Shown here piece after piece: positions 1 to 10,775 of a stretch of 35,000 bases of DNA. Where the stretch lies: positions 192,501 through 227,500 of the forward strand of contig ADNK01000503.1 in the NCBI GenBank assembly GCA_000320545.1, in the 5' to 3' direction. Position numbers and translations under genes: made by a program. Below the pieces are notes generated by a model. The model was not told the origin of the DNA and did no database searches. It saw nothing but the letters and a program-made list of their open reading frames with translations. The stretch comes from Bigelowiella natans CCMP2755. Taxonomy: Eukaryota; Cercozoa; Chlorarachniophyceae. Positions within the stretch are counted from its first letter, which is position 1, and every line of letters starts with the position of its first letter.

Positions 1-110
1 TGTCGAATGATCTCCTCAAACGCCCAGCAAATCTAGAAGATGTGGAAATGCGTGTTTTGCATGGTGAAGCTAGGAAGAATACGAGTCCCGTGATGAAAGC
101 AGAAAAATAA
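1..110 (+). CDS. Possible 3'-terminal exon of an unidentified gene (partial at left edge)
   Basis: Frame 3 is open from the window edge to a TAA at 108-110. It reads SNDLLKRPANLEDVEMRVLH and then GEARKNTSPVMKAEK. The composition is mixed and charged, like coding sequence, and no repeat is involved. After the TAA the same frame stays open for 27 more codons (111-191, WESIVVRSMREENAENSVTE then QKEEGKA) and ends at TAA 192-194. The first stop could be the real end, a nonsense mutation in a decaying gene, or part of an unrecognised splice. No family is recognised. If it is a gene, it converges on the amine oxidase gene at 1150-5880. Confidence 0.35.
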   Translation, partial: SNDLLKRPANLEDVEMRVLHGEARKNTSPVMKAEK

Positions 111-194
111 TGGGAAAGTATAGTTGTGAGAAGCATGCGTGAAGAAAATGCAGAGAATAGTGTTACTGAGCAAAAAGAGGAAGGGAAAGCTTAA

Positions 195-1149
195 AGTTTA
201 CCGCAGACATAAGTTCGCAATTTAGTCATAGATTGATGATAGAACAAATTCGCAGAATGCTGATGAGTCATTGTCGCGCCTGAATAATGAGCAGCGCTTC
301 TTAACATCTTATTTTAGCGAAACTGTTGCGCCCGCATAGTGATTTATCATGCAAGGTCGAAAGTCATATGGAAAAAGTCCCTCCTCCTAACGCAAACATC
401 AAATTTAATTGTCGCATTGACTGGGTTGAGCCATGCTAGCATGGATCGTCACATACTACCAACAAGATGTTATTGTTTACCATCGAAAGTCTGGATATGG
501 ATACATTATTGCACAATGCGCTAGTGTGTGTGTGTCAACATGCGTGCACATGTAACATCGATCATCACCATGCAATTACATAGACAGCAAAAGCTTACAG
601 CAGCGCTTAAGTCATAACATTAGTTATAGCATGTGAGGACTTGACAGATTGCTCATCTAGTCATGTGGATAAGCACAATATGTACCTGGAAACAAACGCT
701 TGATTAATGCATATAAATGAACGTACACGCTATGCTAAGGGATCGCGCTCGCATATGCGCACCGTGCGCAGTGCAAGATCAAGAGATATGATGCTGACGC
801 ATTCAAAACCATAAAGTACATTACAGTAGAAGTCTAATAAACATAATTAACATAATCTTAGCGCTGTAGCCGCTGTTTTGTACAGTTACATTAGGATGAC
901 CATTAAGATTTAAATAATTGTTATCATTTATTATATCCGTCTCATGCGACGCGTACACTTAATTATGAGAGCGATTTTACGTAGTAGATGCATGATGCTA
1001 TGATTCTCATTTATGCGCTCGACAAGAACTACTGACGATATCTATGTGTCTATCTGCTATATGATGACATGCAGCTCGCTATTGGGAGAAACCGAGAACT
1101 CTGCATCTGCCTTTGACCCTACTGCTAATACTACTATTTATTACTCGCA
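195..1149. other. Convergent intergenic spacer, CTAG/GCGC-rich dispersed repeat
   Basis: No coding frame could be supported here. The stretch is full of short palindromes such as ATGCAT, GCGC and TAGC. Its segment at 857-895 (core ttagcgctgtagc at 859-870 extending into gctgtagccgctg at 863-875) recurs near 25.75 and 26.1 kb. An AATAAA on the minus strand at 1142-1137 lies just past the stop of the amine oxidase gene and could be its polyadenylation signal. Confidence 0.5.
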
Positions 1150-1389
1150 CTAATTCTCGCTCGGAGGAGACGGCGAATTTACGTAAGAAAGTTTCTGAAC
1201 TGCATGTCTACCTGACATGAAAGCGCCGTGTATAGTACCTAGCTCCGCAGCGTTTGTGTACTCTCCTAGTGGCAAAGTAGTGTGTGGATCATTCGACTGT
1301 CGGTGCTCAAGTTTTAACAACATTGATTAAGAAACGCAATGAATCCATCAAACTGCTTGAGTGTGTACACATATCACGGCACATATTCA

Positions 1390-1427
<38 letters not shown>

Positions 1428-1580
1428 CACAATTTACCTGCAAAGTATAGCCGTCGTCTAGGTATTCCTAGAGAGAGTGTATCGATATCCCTATTGTAAT
1501 TGACCCATTCCCATGGTGTACATTAGCAGCGACTTGAGACTTGAAAATTACGATGATAATTTATACTACATACTACATAT

Positions 1581-1616
<36 letters not shown>

Positions 1617-2846
1617 GAGAACACATCATAAACTTTATTACAAGTTCTTTCTCCCCTCCCTTCCCCCCACCCCCCTCTCTCTCTGTTATCTCTCTCTTCT
1701 TGCATTCCTTCTCTCCTCCTCTACTACCTTGCTTTTCCTCCCACTTTGATGTAGCTCCAAGATCCAAGCGATAAAGGATCCTATTATAACAGATATGTTC
1801 ACCTTGACGAAATGATAATGATTACACTTGTCATAGAAGCATGCATCATCACCTTTCCCCAGTTCGCAATCCTATAGCGTTTTAGCTTCGGTAGCAGCAC
1901 CATTTTGCCGTCGTTCTTATCGTTATTTTGACCTGCATTCATTCCAAGTTGCTCATTGCCATGTCAATGCTTGTTATGATACTACGCGTGATGCATGCTC
2001 TTCAAATATATAAGTATATTTATAGACAACATCAAGGAACCTTCAGCTTGCCGCTGAAGAGATTTCCTGAAAACATCCAGAGCGTCTTCCAGAATCTGTA
2101 CATTGATGATGATTATGATGATGATGATGATGATAAATTATGTTGTCTGCAATGCATGATCAGATTCTAAAGACCTCCTCGTCGGACATTGTTCGCATTT
2201 GCTTCGAGTATGAAACGGTGGTGTAACCTTAAGACGACACACATATTAAATACATACTAGCTTACCTATCATATTATCATCACATTTTGAGGAAATACCT
2301 AACCACACGTGGCGGCCAGAGTAGGCCTTCCAGTTAGTGAATCTCAAAAATCTGAAGATGATATCATCGTTGTCACCAAGGCCATCGTGATTATCGTTAT
2401 CATCCTCATAAGAACGGTGATGATATTAGTTTACTTATTCCTCTCTGCCCCTGTTGGAAGAAGAGAAAATACCTGTTGTATGTGTTATCTCCTATTATTT
2501 ACGTGTATGGACGACTGGATTATATATAACGCTATATATGCATTGAGAGGATGTTAAAAAAGTCATGGAATACATATTCGTTCATCAAATCTTAAGAGTA
2601 ATCCGGCCTTCATTCATAGTCATCGTAGGAGAGGAAAAGCAGCAATTGGTTGGTATTTTTGCTACATGATCGTCTGTGAGAGCCTCTAGGTTTGACGTGT
2701 CTAATTTGTCCAAGGCAGAAGTAGCAGTAGCTGATTTTGTCCATGCTATTTCTCCCTCAAATTCAAGAGCCACCTTGTTGTAGAATCCAGCCTAAATACA
2801 ACGTTTGATGATATCTTCGTGTTTTTTGTGTCTATAGGTATGTTTC

Positions 2847-2913
<67 letters not shown>

Positions 2914-4244
2914 ACCTCAATATACTTAAGTGCCTTTGCTACACGAGGAGGAAGCTTGGGTAAAATATCTATTCCACCATGCTGATAAGGATAAGGAGTA
3001 GTAGAAGAGGAAGAGGAAGAGGAAAGAAGAAGAAGAAGAAGGAAGAAGGAGGTTACAACCTACTCATGCACTTGTATTCGGGTTCAATCCGACCTTAACA
3101 ACACCAAGGGGCAGGGCTATTATGACCGATTTCGTGTAGTATTTCTTCCTATTTTGACGGGGATAGTTCAAGCAGTGAGTCTAGGTAATAATAACAAACA
3201 ATTGTGCTGTCTGTGGAACATCGTAGTTGCTATTCTCATCATTTCCAGTTCTCTTTGAAGAACAACCAATGTTCCTACACTACCCTTCTTCTCTTTCATC
3301 TATTGCTTTTACAAGTTACTGCTGCTACTACAACTACTGCTACTGCTACACCTACTGTACTGCTTATTGTCGCTTGTATTTGTTATCGTCGTTGTTATAA
3401 CTACCCTTCTGTAGATGTAACGATGGTTATAGAAGGACTAAGAGGGGAGGATTTCTCGCATCCTTCCTTTGCCTCCTCCTTATCACCATCGTTAGGAGAA
3501 TAAGAATGAGTTATAGTAATCGTAGAAGCGGCAGTATCAATGTTGACCTTTCTCTTATCGATATGATTTACATCCCGATCACATCCACACTTGGTACAGC
3601 TGATATTTTCGTCATTACTGACCACTGCTGCTGCTGCTGCTATATTTTCTTTTGGGAAGAAATCCATCATCGGAAACTCGTCATCAATCTTGCAGTCCTC
3701 TCTCATCACTGTTCGAATACTTGCCACCTAGAATGCAATATGAAGAAAGAAGGCTTGTTTTAAGCAGCGCAAACCTTGACAAACTAACGTGGCATCAGCA
3801 GTATCTTGTTGAATATCTGCATCACCTCATCTCATCCTACCTTCCCCTGATAGATGTAACCGTCATTGTTACCTGGACTCCTTTCTCGATGATGAGTTTT
3901 TTCTCCTTTGCAATACGAAGAACCTAATAATTCAAGACTTCAAATAATAATGATCATGCTATTTCTGCTGCTGCTGCTGCTGCTACTCTGCTGCATGTAG
4001 AGTTGTTGATAATGTCATATTCTGTACCAACTTCCCTACGAGGATCTATTTCCGTAACGTTACAATCTGAATCTATATCTATTGATCAAGTCGAATTGAT
4101 TTTCCTTCATTGTCGCCACGTTGGTTGTTGCTACAGTATCCATTTCTCTCGCTTCATTGTTATGTTTTATTGTAAGTAATCATCCAATACCAGCCCTCCA
4201 TATCCACATCGTAAATTAGAGTTTATCCCTGGCATTGTACCTGA

Positions 4245-4275
<31 letters not shown>

Positions 4276-5880
4276 AAGAAGAAAAAAAAAACCACAAACA
4301 ACATAGAAAAAACAGGGGAGTGTACTCATTTAAAATAGGACGTTATGACTCGGTCGCACATTGATTAGTGATAGTCATCAGTGACAAGCACGTGTAGTCT
4401 TGAATGCATTAAAGTTGAGGTTTTGATTGACACGCTTGTAAAAGATATGGAAACTCGTTCTCTTTCAGATAGTTTCAACGTGAGAGAAATAAATGGTTGC
4501 ATTTCCCCGCTCTCCTCAGTAGGTATGGCAATGCCATCAAGACCAGTGTCATAATTGAAGAAATAAGCGGACAGATCCCCCACTTCCGCGCCTTCATACT
4601 CCTCTATTCCCTCCACCGCATTTACTGATAAGATTATGAGTCGTTGCCGTTGACATCAAGAACAATGCTACTATCAATGTGTATAATTGAGTAAACTCAT
4701 CATTTCAATATCTGTGGTAATGCCAAGGATATCGATAACGAGTTCACCTATTCTGTCATATTTACAACATAGTTTTTCCTCAATACCAAGGTATTGTCGC
4801 CCTTTCGTATCTAGGCTCCTAATTTTTGCCTGTGGAGTGAAGATAAGCGTTAGGCTCCTTTGCCAACACGGAACAATGAGCTTCATTTTCAAAAATAATT
4901 GTTACCACTTGTGCAAGAGCATCAGTTACAATAACTGATAGGGGCACATCCTCGACGTCATTCGTGTCGTCTATCAATCCAATATAAGGAAAAGGAAAGG
5001 TAGAATGAAAATATTCTCAACTATTAACCAGAAAACTCCAGAACATTGTTTCATCCCCTGGCATTACCACTGCTGTCGTTGTCAGAGTCGATATCATAAT
5101 GTTTCTCTAGCTCTGCGTGAAACTTATGTCCAAACGCGTTCGAGGTCTTTCGGATTTTAGAGTAGGGAATTAAGCCGCCGTCCTTCATATCCACAAGCCT
5201 AAGCAATGTGTTGCGAGACGTTTACTGAATAAATAAAATGAGACCTATGATCCACTGGGTTGTAGGAAATGATCGTTGCCATAATTATAATCAATATACC
5301 ATCGTCCAGGAGGCTGAGGAGATCTTTTTGCACCTATTTCTCCGGCCGCCGCAGTTTTGTCTTTGGAGACAACAGGCTTTGCCACATGGTTGAGGACCCC
5401 ATATTTCCTAGTGTTTCATATTCAGTATGGAAACTCCTTTCCGATGTTATCTGTCGTCTTATCACCTAGCGTAGAGCCACATTGGATTTTGATAGCATGA
5501 GTTGTGAATCCACTGTCCGCCCATGTCGAGAGGGTAGCCAAACTCCTCCGTCGTGAAGGCTCTTCCTGCGAAATAATAACAATAATAATGTTATTATTAA
5601 TAAGGTACTTGGCCACACAAATCGAACGTGGGTTTTTCTTCTATGAACAATGATGCCTGTGACAATGTTTACTTTACATAACAACCTCCAATACGATCCC
5701 TGGCCTCGAGGATGACGTAATTTTTTATGCCAGATTCTTCCAGCGCTACGCCCGCTCCGATTCCTCGAAGAACATCCCCATTTTATAACGACAAATAGAA
5801 AATGTCTATATTTCCTCACCTGCAGCACCTGCACCGATAACCACTGCGTCATAGAGGTGCGGGGGAGAGGTCGTCGTCAT
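1150..5880 (-). CDS. FAD-dependent amine (polyamine-type) oxidase, 21 exons, 619 aa
   Basis: A flavin amine oxidase of the polyamine oxidase/LSD1 superfamily, which oxidises amines with FAD; the substrate cannot be told. Exons on the minus strand: 5880-5820, 5763-5686, 5565-5466, 5407-5300, 5198-5068, 4970-4906, 4829-4748, 4624-4544, 4240-4191, 3923-3873, 3727-3405, 3148-3094, 2981-2916, 2791-2666, 2404-2299, 2227-2175, 2095-2041, 1932-1853, 1780-1728, 1457-1438, 1265-1150. All introns are GT-AG and all phases agree. The N-terminus has the dinucleotide fold YDAVVIGAGAAGIGAG and ILEARDRIGG, then LDMGGQWIHN. The middle has VIIALPLGVVK and the end has RLYFAGEYTNAAELGTIHGA, the C-terminal FAD motif. 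Lineage-specific insertions are an approximately 85-residue polar block in exon 11 and an Asp/Asn-rich linker at the start of exon 15. The ATG at 5880 precedes the fold by 10 codons. The family call is firm; single junctions (exons 5, 14-15, 20) are less so. Confidence 0.88.
1393..1422. repeat. (AC)15 microsatellite in an amine oxidase intron
   Basis: Uninterrupted AC dinucleotides lie inside the last intron (1437-1266). They read as (GT)n on the sense strand, shortly after the donor that follows the 20-nt exon. Confidence 0.95.
1581..1616. repeat. (TAC)12 microsatellite in an amine oxidase intron
   Basis: Pure trinucleotide repeat in the intron 1727-1458. It reads as (GTA)n on the sense strand of the gene. 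Confidence 0.95.
2850..2911. repeat. Compound (TA)n-(TG)n microsatellite
   Basis: About 17 TA units (2850-2883) are followed directly by about 14 TG units (2884-2911). The tract ends four bases from the splice donor of the exon at 2981-2916. Confidence 0.95.
4246..4284. repeat. (GAA)n tract, (TTC)n on the sense strand, before a 3' splice site
   Basis: On the minus (sense) strand this is a long TTC run that reaches the TTATCAG acceptor of the exon starting at 4240. It therefore forms that intron's polypyrimidine tract. Confidence 0.9.
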
Positions 5881-7127
5881 GCAGTCGGAACTTTCTCGTA
5901 GTCACGTTGTGCCGGGTAGGAGGCTCTTCCAGATACTGCGATCGACATTTCTCGAAAAGCGAAACAAGCGCAATAGCCATTTTTTTCACAGAGTCAAAGA
6001 CTGTGCCAAGTCGCTAATCCAAAACCACAAGACATGTACTCCTGTCAATGGCCACCAGTCGCCTGAAAAAAAACGGCGACGCTCGGCTGCAACTGAAAGT
6101 GCTTTCAAATGTGTTGATCAGTGGATCAGTTGGTCCTGATGAGTCCTCGCAATGATTTTTGTTGAGTAGCTGCTACATGTATGTGCATGTCTCCCATGTG
6201 GTTCTTGCTCATGCAGGTTTGCATCAATGCTTCATTCATTGTTCATTGTTGTTCATGGTCCCAAGTGTGCACAGGATGAGTGCGCACGTTCTGATGATCC
6301 TTTCAGATTCCCTCTTGGAACAACTTCATTCATTCAGCGGATGTGAAACGAACCCTCAATTTTCCGTGGTGGTTTTATTGATTGAGGAGGGTGTGGTGGG
6401 TGGGTCAGCACGTCCATGACCTTTTCAACTGCACCATTCTGGCATTGGAATCACTTTGTTCGTTCGTTCATTTGTCATTGCAGTGCTTCCAATGATGATC
6501 CTCTCATCTGTCCGAGTGCCATGGCCAGCGGATGCGAAACGAAATCTTCCTCGCTTGCGATTTGCTTTGGTGGCCTTGTTGGTGGGGTGGAAGTGCGTGG
6601 GTGAAAAGTTGGTGCGCACCGTCTGATGATCCATTCAGCTGCGCATCATTGGCGGAGCGCACTTTGTTTGTTCTTTCCTTCTTTCATTCATCCATTTCAT
6701 TCATGCATCAATGGTGACGACTGAGGAGGAGAGAATAAAGTAAGGCTGACGGGCACAATGCACAATTTCTGAATCATCATTTGAGAGCAGCAGTCTTGTG
6801 CAAGTCTCCGCCACTCGAAGCTTGCTGTCGGTCCTCTCGACAGTGCATGCATTCGATGCTGTGCTCCCTGGACGCAGGAAGGGGTGTGGTCATGGTTGTC
6901 TCCACATGTACACACATCGACGAGACCGAGGAAATCATCATCGAGCGGATCGACATCAACCACAACACATCATTCATGCATGGAGTACGTGACATGAATG
7001 CCTGCTGCCTGTAGCGAGCAAATTGAACTGTGGCCACATCTGCAAATCGCATCCATGCAATAAACATGTACATACATTTCCAAATTGTGCGAGCACATAG
7101 AGGCCATGTAGCTCACCTCTTTCTAAA
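5881..7127. repeat. Spacer with degenerate tandem repeat between two minus-strand genes
   Basis: No gene is supported here. A worn repeat with irregular spacing is visible. The 9-mer tgatgatcc occurs at 6292, 6493 and 6624. The word gcggatg(t/c)gaaacga occurs at 6337 and 6528, 191 bp apart. The word cactttgtt occurs at 6452 and 6660 and is followed by TTCATTCATT-like runs. The stretch should also hold the promoter of the amine oxidase (right of 5880) and the 3' end of the Zn2Cys6 gene. A few short open frames lack any recognisable motif. Confidence 0.5.
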
Positions 7128-8561
7128 TTATGTGGTACCAATGCATGATTCCAGATCGGAATTGTCGAACTTGAGGGGCGGAAGGCTAACTCGTGCTTGC
7201 CTACTGGTTTGCATAGCATCACTGCAAACTTCGTTTCTCCAACAGCACTGAAGACAGGGACGAGTACCGTTACACCGCACTTTTCGGATACGGCAGGAAT
7301 GGCAAGCCATTCCATTAGGAAGCCTCTTTGTCACCTGGCGTGGTCGTTTGAGCTTCGCAAAGGCCGTAAGGGGTACCATCATGAAATTTGATGGAGGTTC
7401 GATCCTGCGCACACGTGGTGGTAGCCGCTGCAGACGTTCATGCTTAAGGGCAAGGAAACGAGTAAAGATGCTCATTTGGTTGTCGCCATGTACATCATAC
7501 CGATCATCGGCAGTGCTTCTATCTTCTCTATCCTTTTTGTCATTTCCAACCATGTTATCCTTAGACTGAGGTTCATCTAATAATATTCCCGTTTTCTTCT
7601 GCTCAAGCTTCCATTTTTCTGCACGACGTCGTCGCGACGCCATATTGAACTTAGGGCAGATATTCGACAACTTAATCCGGCGCCGCTTCACGGTTTTCGG
7701 CTGTGAGTAACTCGTGTAAAGGGGTAAAATGTGCCCGTTCTTTTCTTCTTTCTGCTGAAGATATTCCCTTAAATCACGTTTAGATAGTTGTGGGATATGA
7801 CGTGATTCAGATGTCATAAGATTGCCTCTTGTAAATGAGAACTCTTCCCCTGTAGTAGAAGGCAGTACGCGGGGTGTCTGTGATTCTTGAAAGTATTCTT
7901 GCTTGCGCACTAAGTGAGTAGGGATACTAGCCTCAAAGATTCTTTCTTGGACATGATCAATCCCATCGACACTGTGCCGCCATTCCTATCACAATAATGA
8001 ATCGATCACCCAACGCATAGCAAAGAATGGACTTGTCTACACCTTCTTTCCCGATCTAGCTCTGCGATGAGGAATCTGTTCACGCTGCTGATGACGATAT
8101 TGTGCCTCCCATGGTGTCATTCTTGTTTTGTCGGTACTACTTAGATGATGGTATGGGGAAGAGGAAATCCTAGATATAAGTGGAGGTACGTTCGCGGCCA
8201 TCCATTCGACTCTTTTGGATTGATCGGAATCTTCCGTCTTCCTCTTGCTTCTGATTTGTTCGACCTGATCTCCCATCATAGAATCCGAGATAGCCTCTTG
8301 CACTTGCTTTCGACGACGATATTCCCGGAAAATATGGTGGCGTTCGTGATGATTCATCTGGTAGTAGTCATCGCCTTTGTTTGAAAAGCCCAATCCAATG
8401 GGCAGATTCTCTTCGACAGTCACAGAAGGCCGTCTATGTAAAGGTGACTGAGAAGGCAGGGTTTTGTCTCTCGGGCTTTGACATTGGGAAGACTCCAAAC
8501 GGGCACACTTTTTGGGCCTTCTTAGGTTGACGGCACTTTTGCTGAAGATGTCTTCCTCCAT
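7128..8561 (-). CDS. Zn2Cys6 (fungal-type) binuclear zinc-cluster protein, 458 aa
   Basis: A likely DNA-binding regulator. Exon 1 is 8561-8043 and exon 2 is 7985-7128, joined by a 57-nt GT-AG intron in phase 0. The ATG at 8561 directly follows an in-frame TGA, which fixes the start. Residues 401-427 hold six cysteines spaced C-x2-C-x6-C-x5-C-x2-C-x6-C, with the basic stretch RIRKVR between the second and third, which is the classic Zn2Cys6 cluster. The remaining roughly 400 residues are polar and rich in Arg, Lys, Gln and Ser, with several RRR/KRRR clusters (possible nuclear localisation), and contain no other recognisable domain. In fungi this cluster usually sits near the N-terminus and is followed by a regulatory domain; here it is C-terminal with only 31 residues after it. 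Target genes cannot be inferred. Confidence 0.82.
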
Positions 8562-9227
8562 TCAAGCGGTGGGATTTATCAGTCGTGCGAATTTCCTTTT
8601 TGGATCAACATTATTTAAAAATCAACCCAAGTCTCCTCTAGTCGTCCCTATCGACCTGCGAGAGAACGCAGTTGATTGCTTTCCCAATGCAGCGTTTGGG
8701 GGAGTCCGTATGTTGCCAATACCACCAACGAGTGCTTGTACCTCCGTTTTTCATGCGCGTCAAGACAAAATGCTGAGACTTTGACAAATATCGATGGGAT
8801 TCATGTCATCCAATCTACGAAGACAAAGAGTTCCCACAGCGTAAACGGTATCACGTGCAGACAGGACTAACAACACAAACACAGGTAATTTGAACGCTTA
8901 AAAAGCAGAAAATCATTGGCGCACGCAAATTAGTGCATCCATCAGCATTTGTGATACCCCCGAAAAGACTACGACGGAAACAGCCAGATGCTCTTCTCCT
9001 GACTCCAGAGAATTCCCGGAGATTATCTTGATTTTGTGCTTGAACCTCCTGACAATTTTTATTGTAGAAGTGATACGACATGCTTTTCTATTTGTAAACA
9101 TTTGGCAAACTAAAGTCCATTTTACAGTCGAAATCGCCTGCATTCTGACATTCTCCAAACTGTCCTGTCACCCGAAAGAAGGAACTTTCCGTTCTCGTCA
9201 CAAAGGAGGAAGGGGAGGGCTCTTGCG
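8562..9227. other. Divergent intergenic region
   Basis: This lies between the starts of the Zn2Cys6 gene (minus) and the E3 ligase gene (plus), so it should hold both promoters. No clear TATA box, repeat or conserved coding frame is visible. Short open frames on both strands have no recognisable motifs. Confidence 0.5.
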
Positions 9228-10042
9228 ATGGGAACAAACGCCTCGTGTCCCGATACTACTTTTAACTTTGCACGTTCGAACTTAAGGAGGTTCAAAATGT
9301 CCCTACCTGCAAAAAGAGGGCGCCGAAGTGAGGATACATTGAAGCTTTTGGTTGAAAAGGTTGACGAACTTAACCAGAAGAATCAGCGCTTCCCGAACGT
9401 GAGGACTGGGGAGGTAAGTAGAGTATCAATCGGAAAAGGAATGCTAACATCGACTTGATTAGTTATGGTTTTCTTCATAATCTCAAATATTCTGCACGTC
9501 ATCACAGCCAAGTATATATTTCTCCTTAGATTCTCCAGTTCAGCGTCGTGTCAGTACCACGACATTTCTGCTTGGCTTCGAAAGACAACTTTTGTACAAA
9601 TGAGTCAAAAAAGGGCCTATGTCATCCTATTAGAGGTGCTATATGGGGAAATAACAGCAACTTTGCGAAAAAAAATGAAAGAACACTTGTGTGCTCCGCC
9701 CAGCACATCTTAACGGCATCTTCCAAGTTGCCTCCAACCTACGTCGGAAGGTTGTAATAGTGTAGCATAAAATATGTTACTAGCAATTAAAAATACTCAT
9801 CTCTTATGAGATATTTTTTGAAAACGCATAAAGGTACTCTACGGTGTTCTGCGATGAGTGTAAACGCATGGGTATCGAGAATGACAAAAAGGCATTTTGG
9901 CACTGTGCAATGTGCGAGTATGATTGTTGCGGAAAATGCTCCGAATCAAAAGGTAGAAGAGACTGGGGGAGGACAGTGAGGGGGGAGAATGGAAAGATAG
10001 GAAGGACAAATGTGTGTATATATGAGTGGAGGGGAAGGGGAG

Positions 10043-10112
<70 letters not shown>

Positions 10113-10734
10113 CGGTTTTATCACTAATTGTTCGAATTTGTCGCTCTTTGTCAGTATTTCGGATTCTACTGGAGATTCGTCGTAATTACAGCAACGGAAT
10201 CAAAACGAACCAGAATTCAGAATATACTGCAGCCACTAAATTTCAGATTTTGAAGGCTAATGAATTCGGAGAGCTCTACGAAGAGATTACTAACGGGTAT
10301 CTTCTAACAACAACACATTCATAAAATGTGGTGAGGCATATCTGATGATTTTTTGCTGCTCTGATTGCGGATGTGAAATAATATAATTTGCAGGTGTGAT
10401 GTGCTCTCTCATTCTGCAATCAAGAAGATAGTACTTCGGCAAAGTCGTCGTCGTCGTCGTCGACGTGATCTTCTGTGTGTTCATTCCTCATCGAACCTGT
10501 CACCAACTACCATCACGACGACAAGAGGAGGAGTAGGAGGAAGAGGAGGAGGAGGAGGAGGAGGAGGAGACAAATCTTTCGAATCTAAACATAAAGAGGT
10601 AGGAAGAATAGGGGGAGAAGGCATCGATAGAGCCAGAGAGGGGGGAGTAGTTCTTAGGATCATGAAGCAGCAGGTCTGAAGTAGCGACTCAGTGCATTAT
10701 CACCATCATCCTGCATAATAATAATATGCCATCG

Positions 10735-10775
<41 letters not shown>

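Noticed and set aside
5466-5852. A 128-residue minus-strand open frame
   Set aside because: It reads through introns of the amine oxidase in the wrong frame. The conserved IGAGAAG, ILEARDRIGG and MGGQWIHN motifs lie in other frames joined by GT-AG introns.
6697-7073. Minus-strand frame containing VDVDPLDDDFLGLVDV
   Set aside because: It looks mildly coding-like, but there is no start or splice context and no family match, and it sits in repeat-derived spacer.
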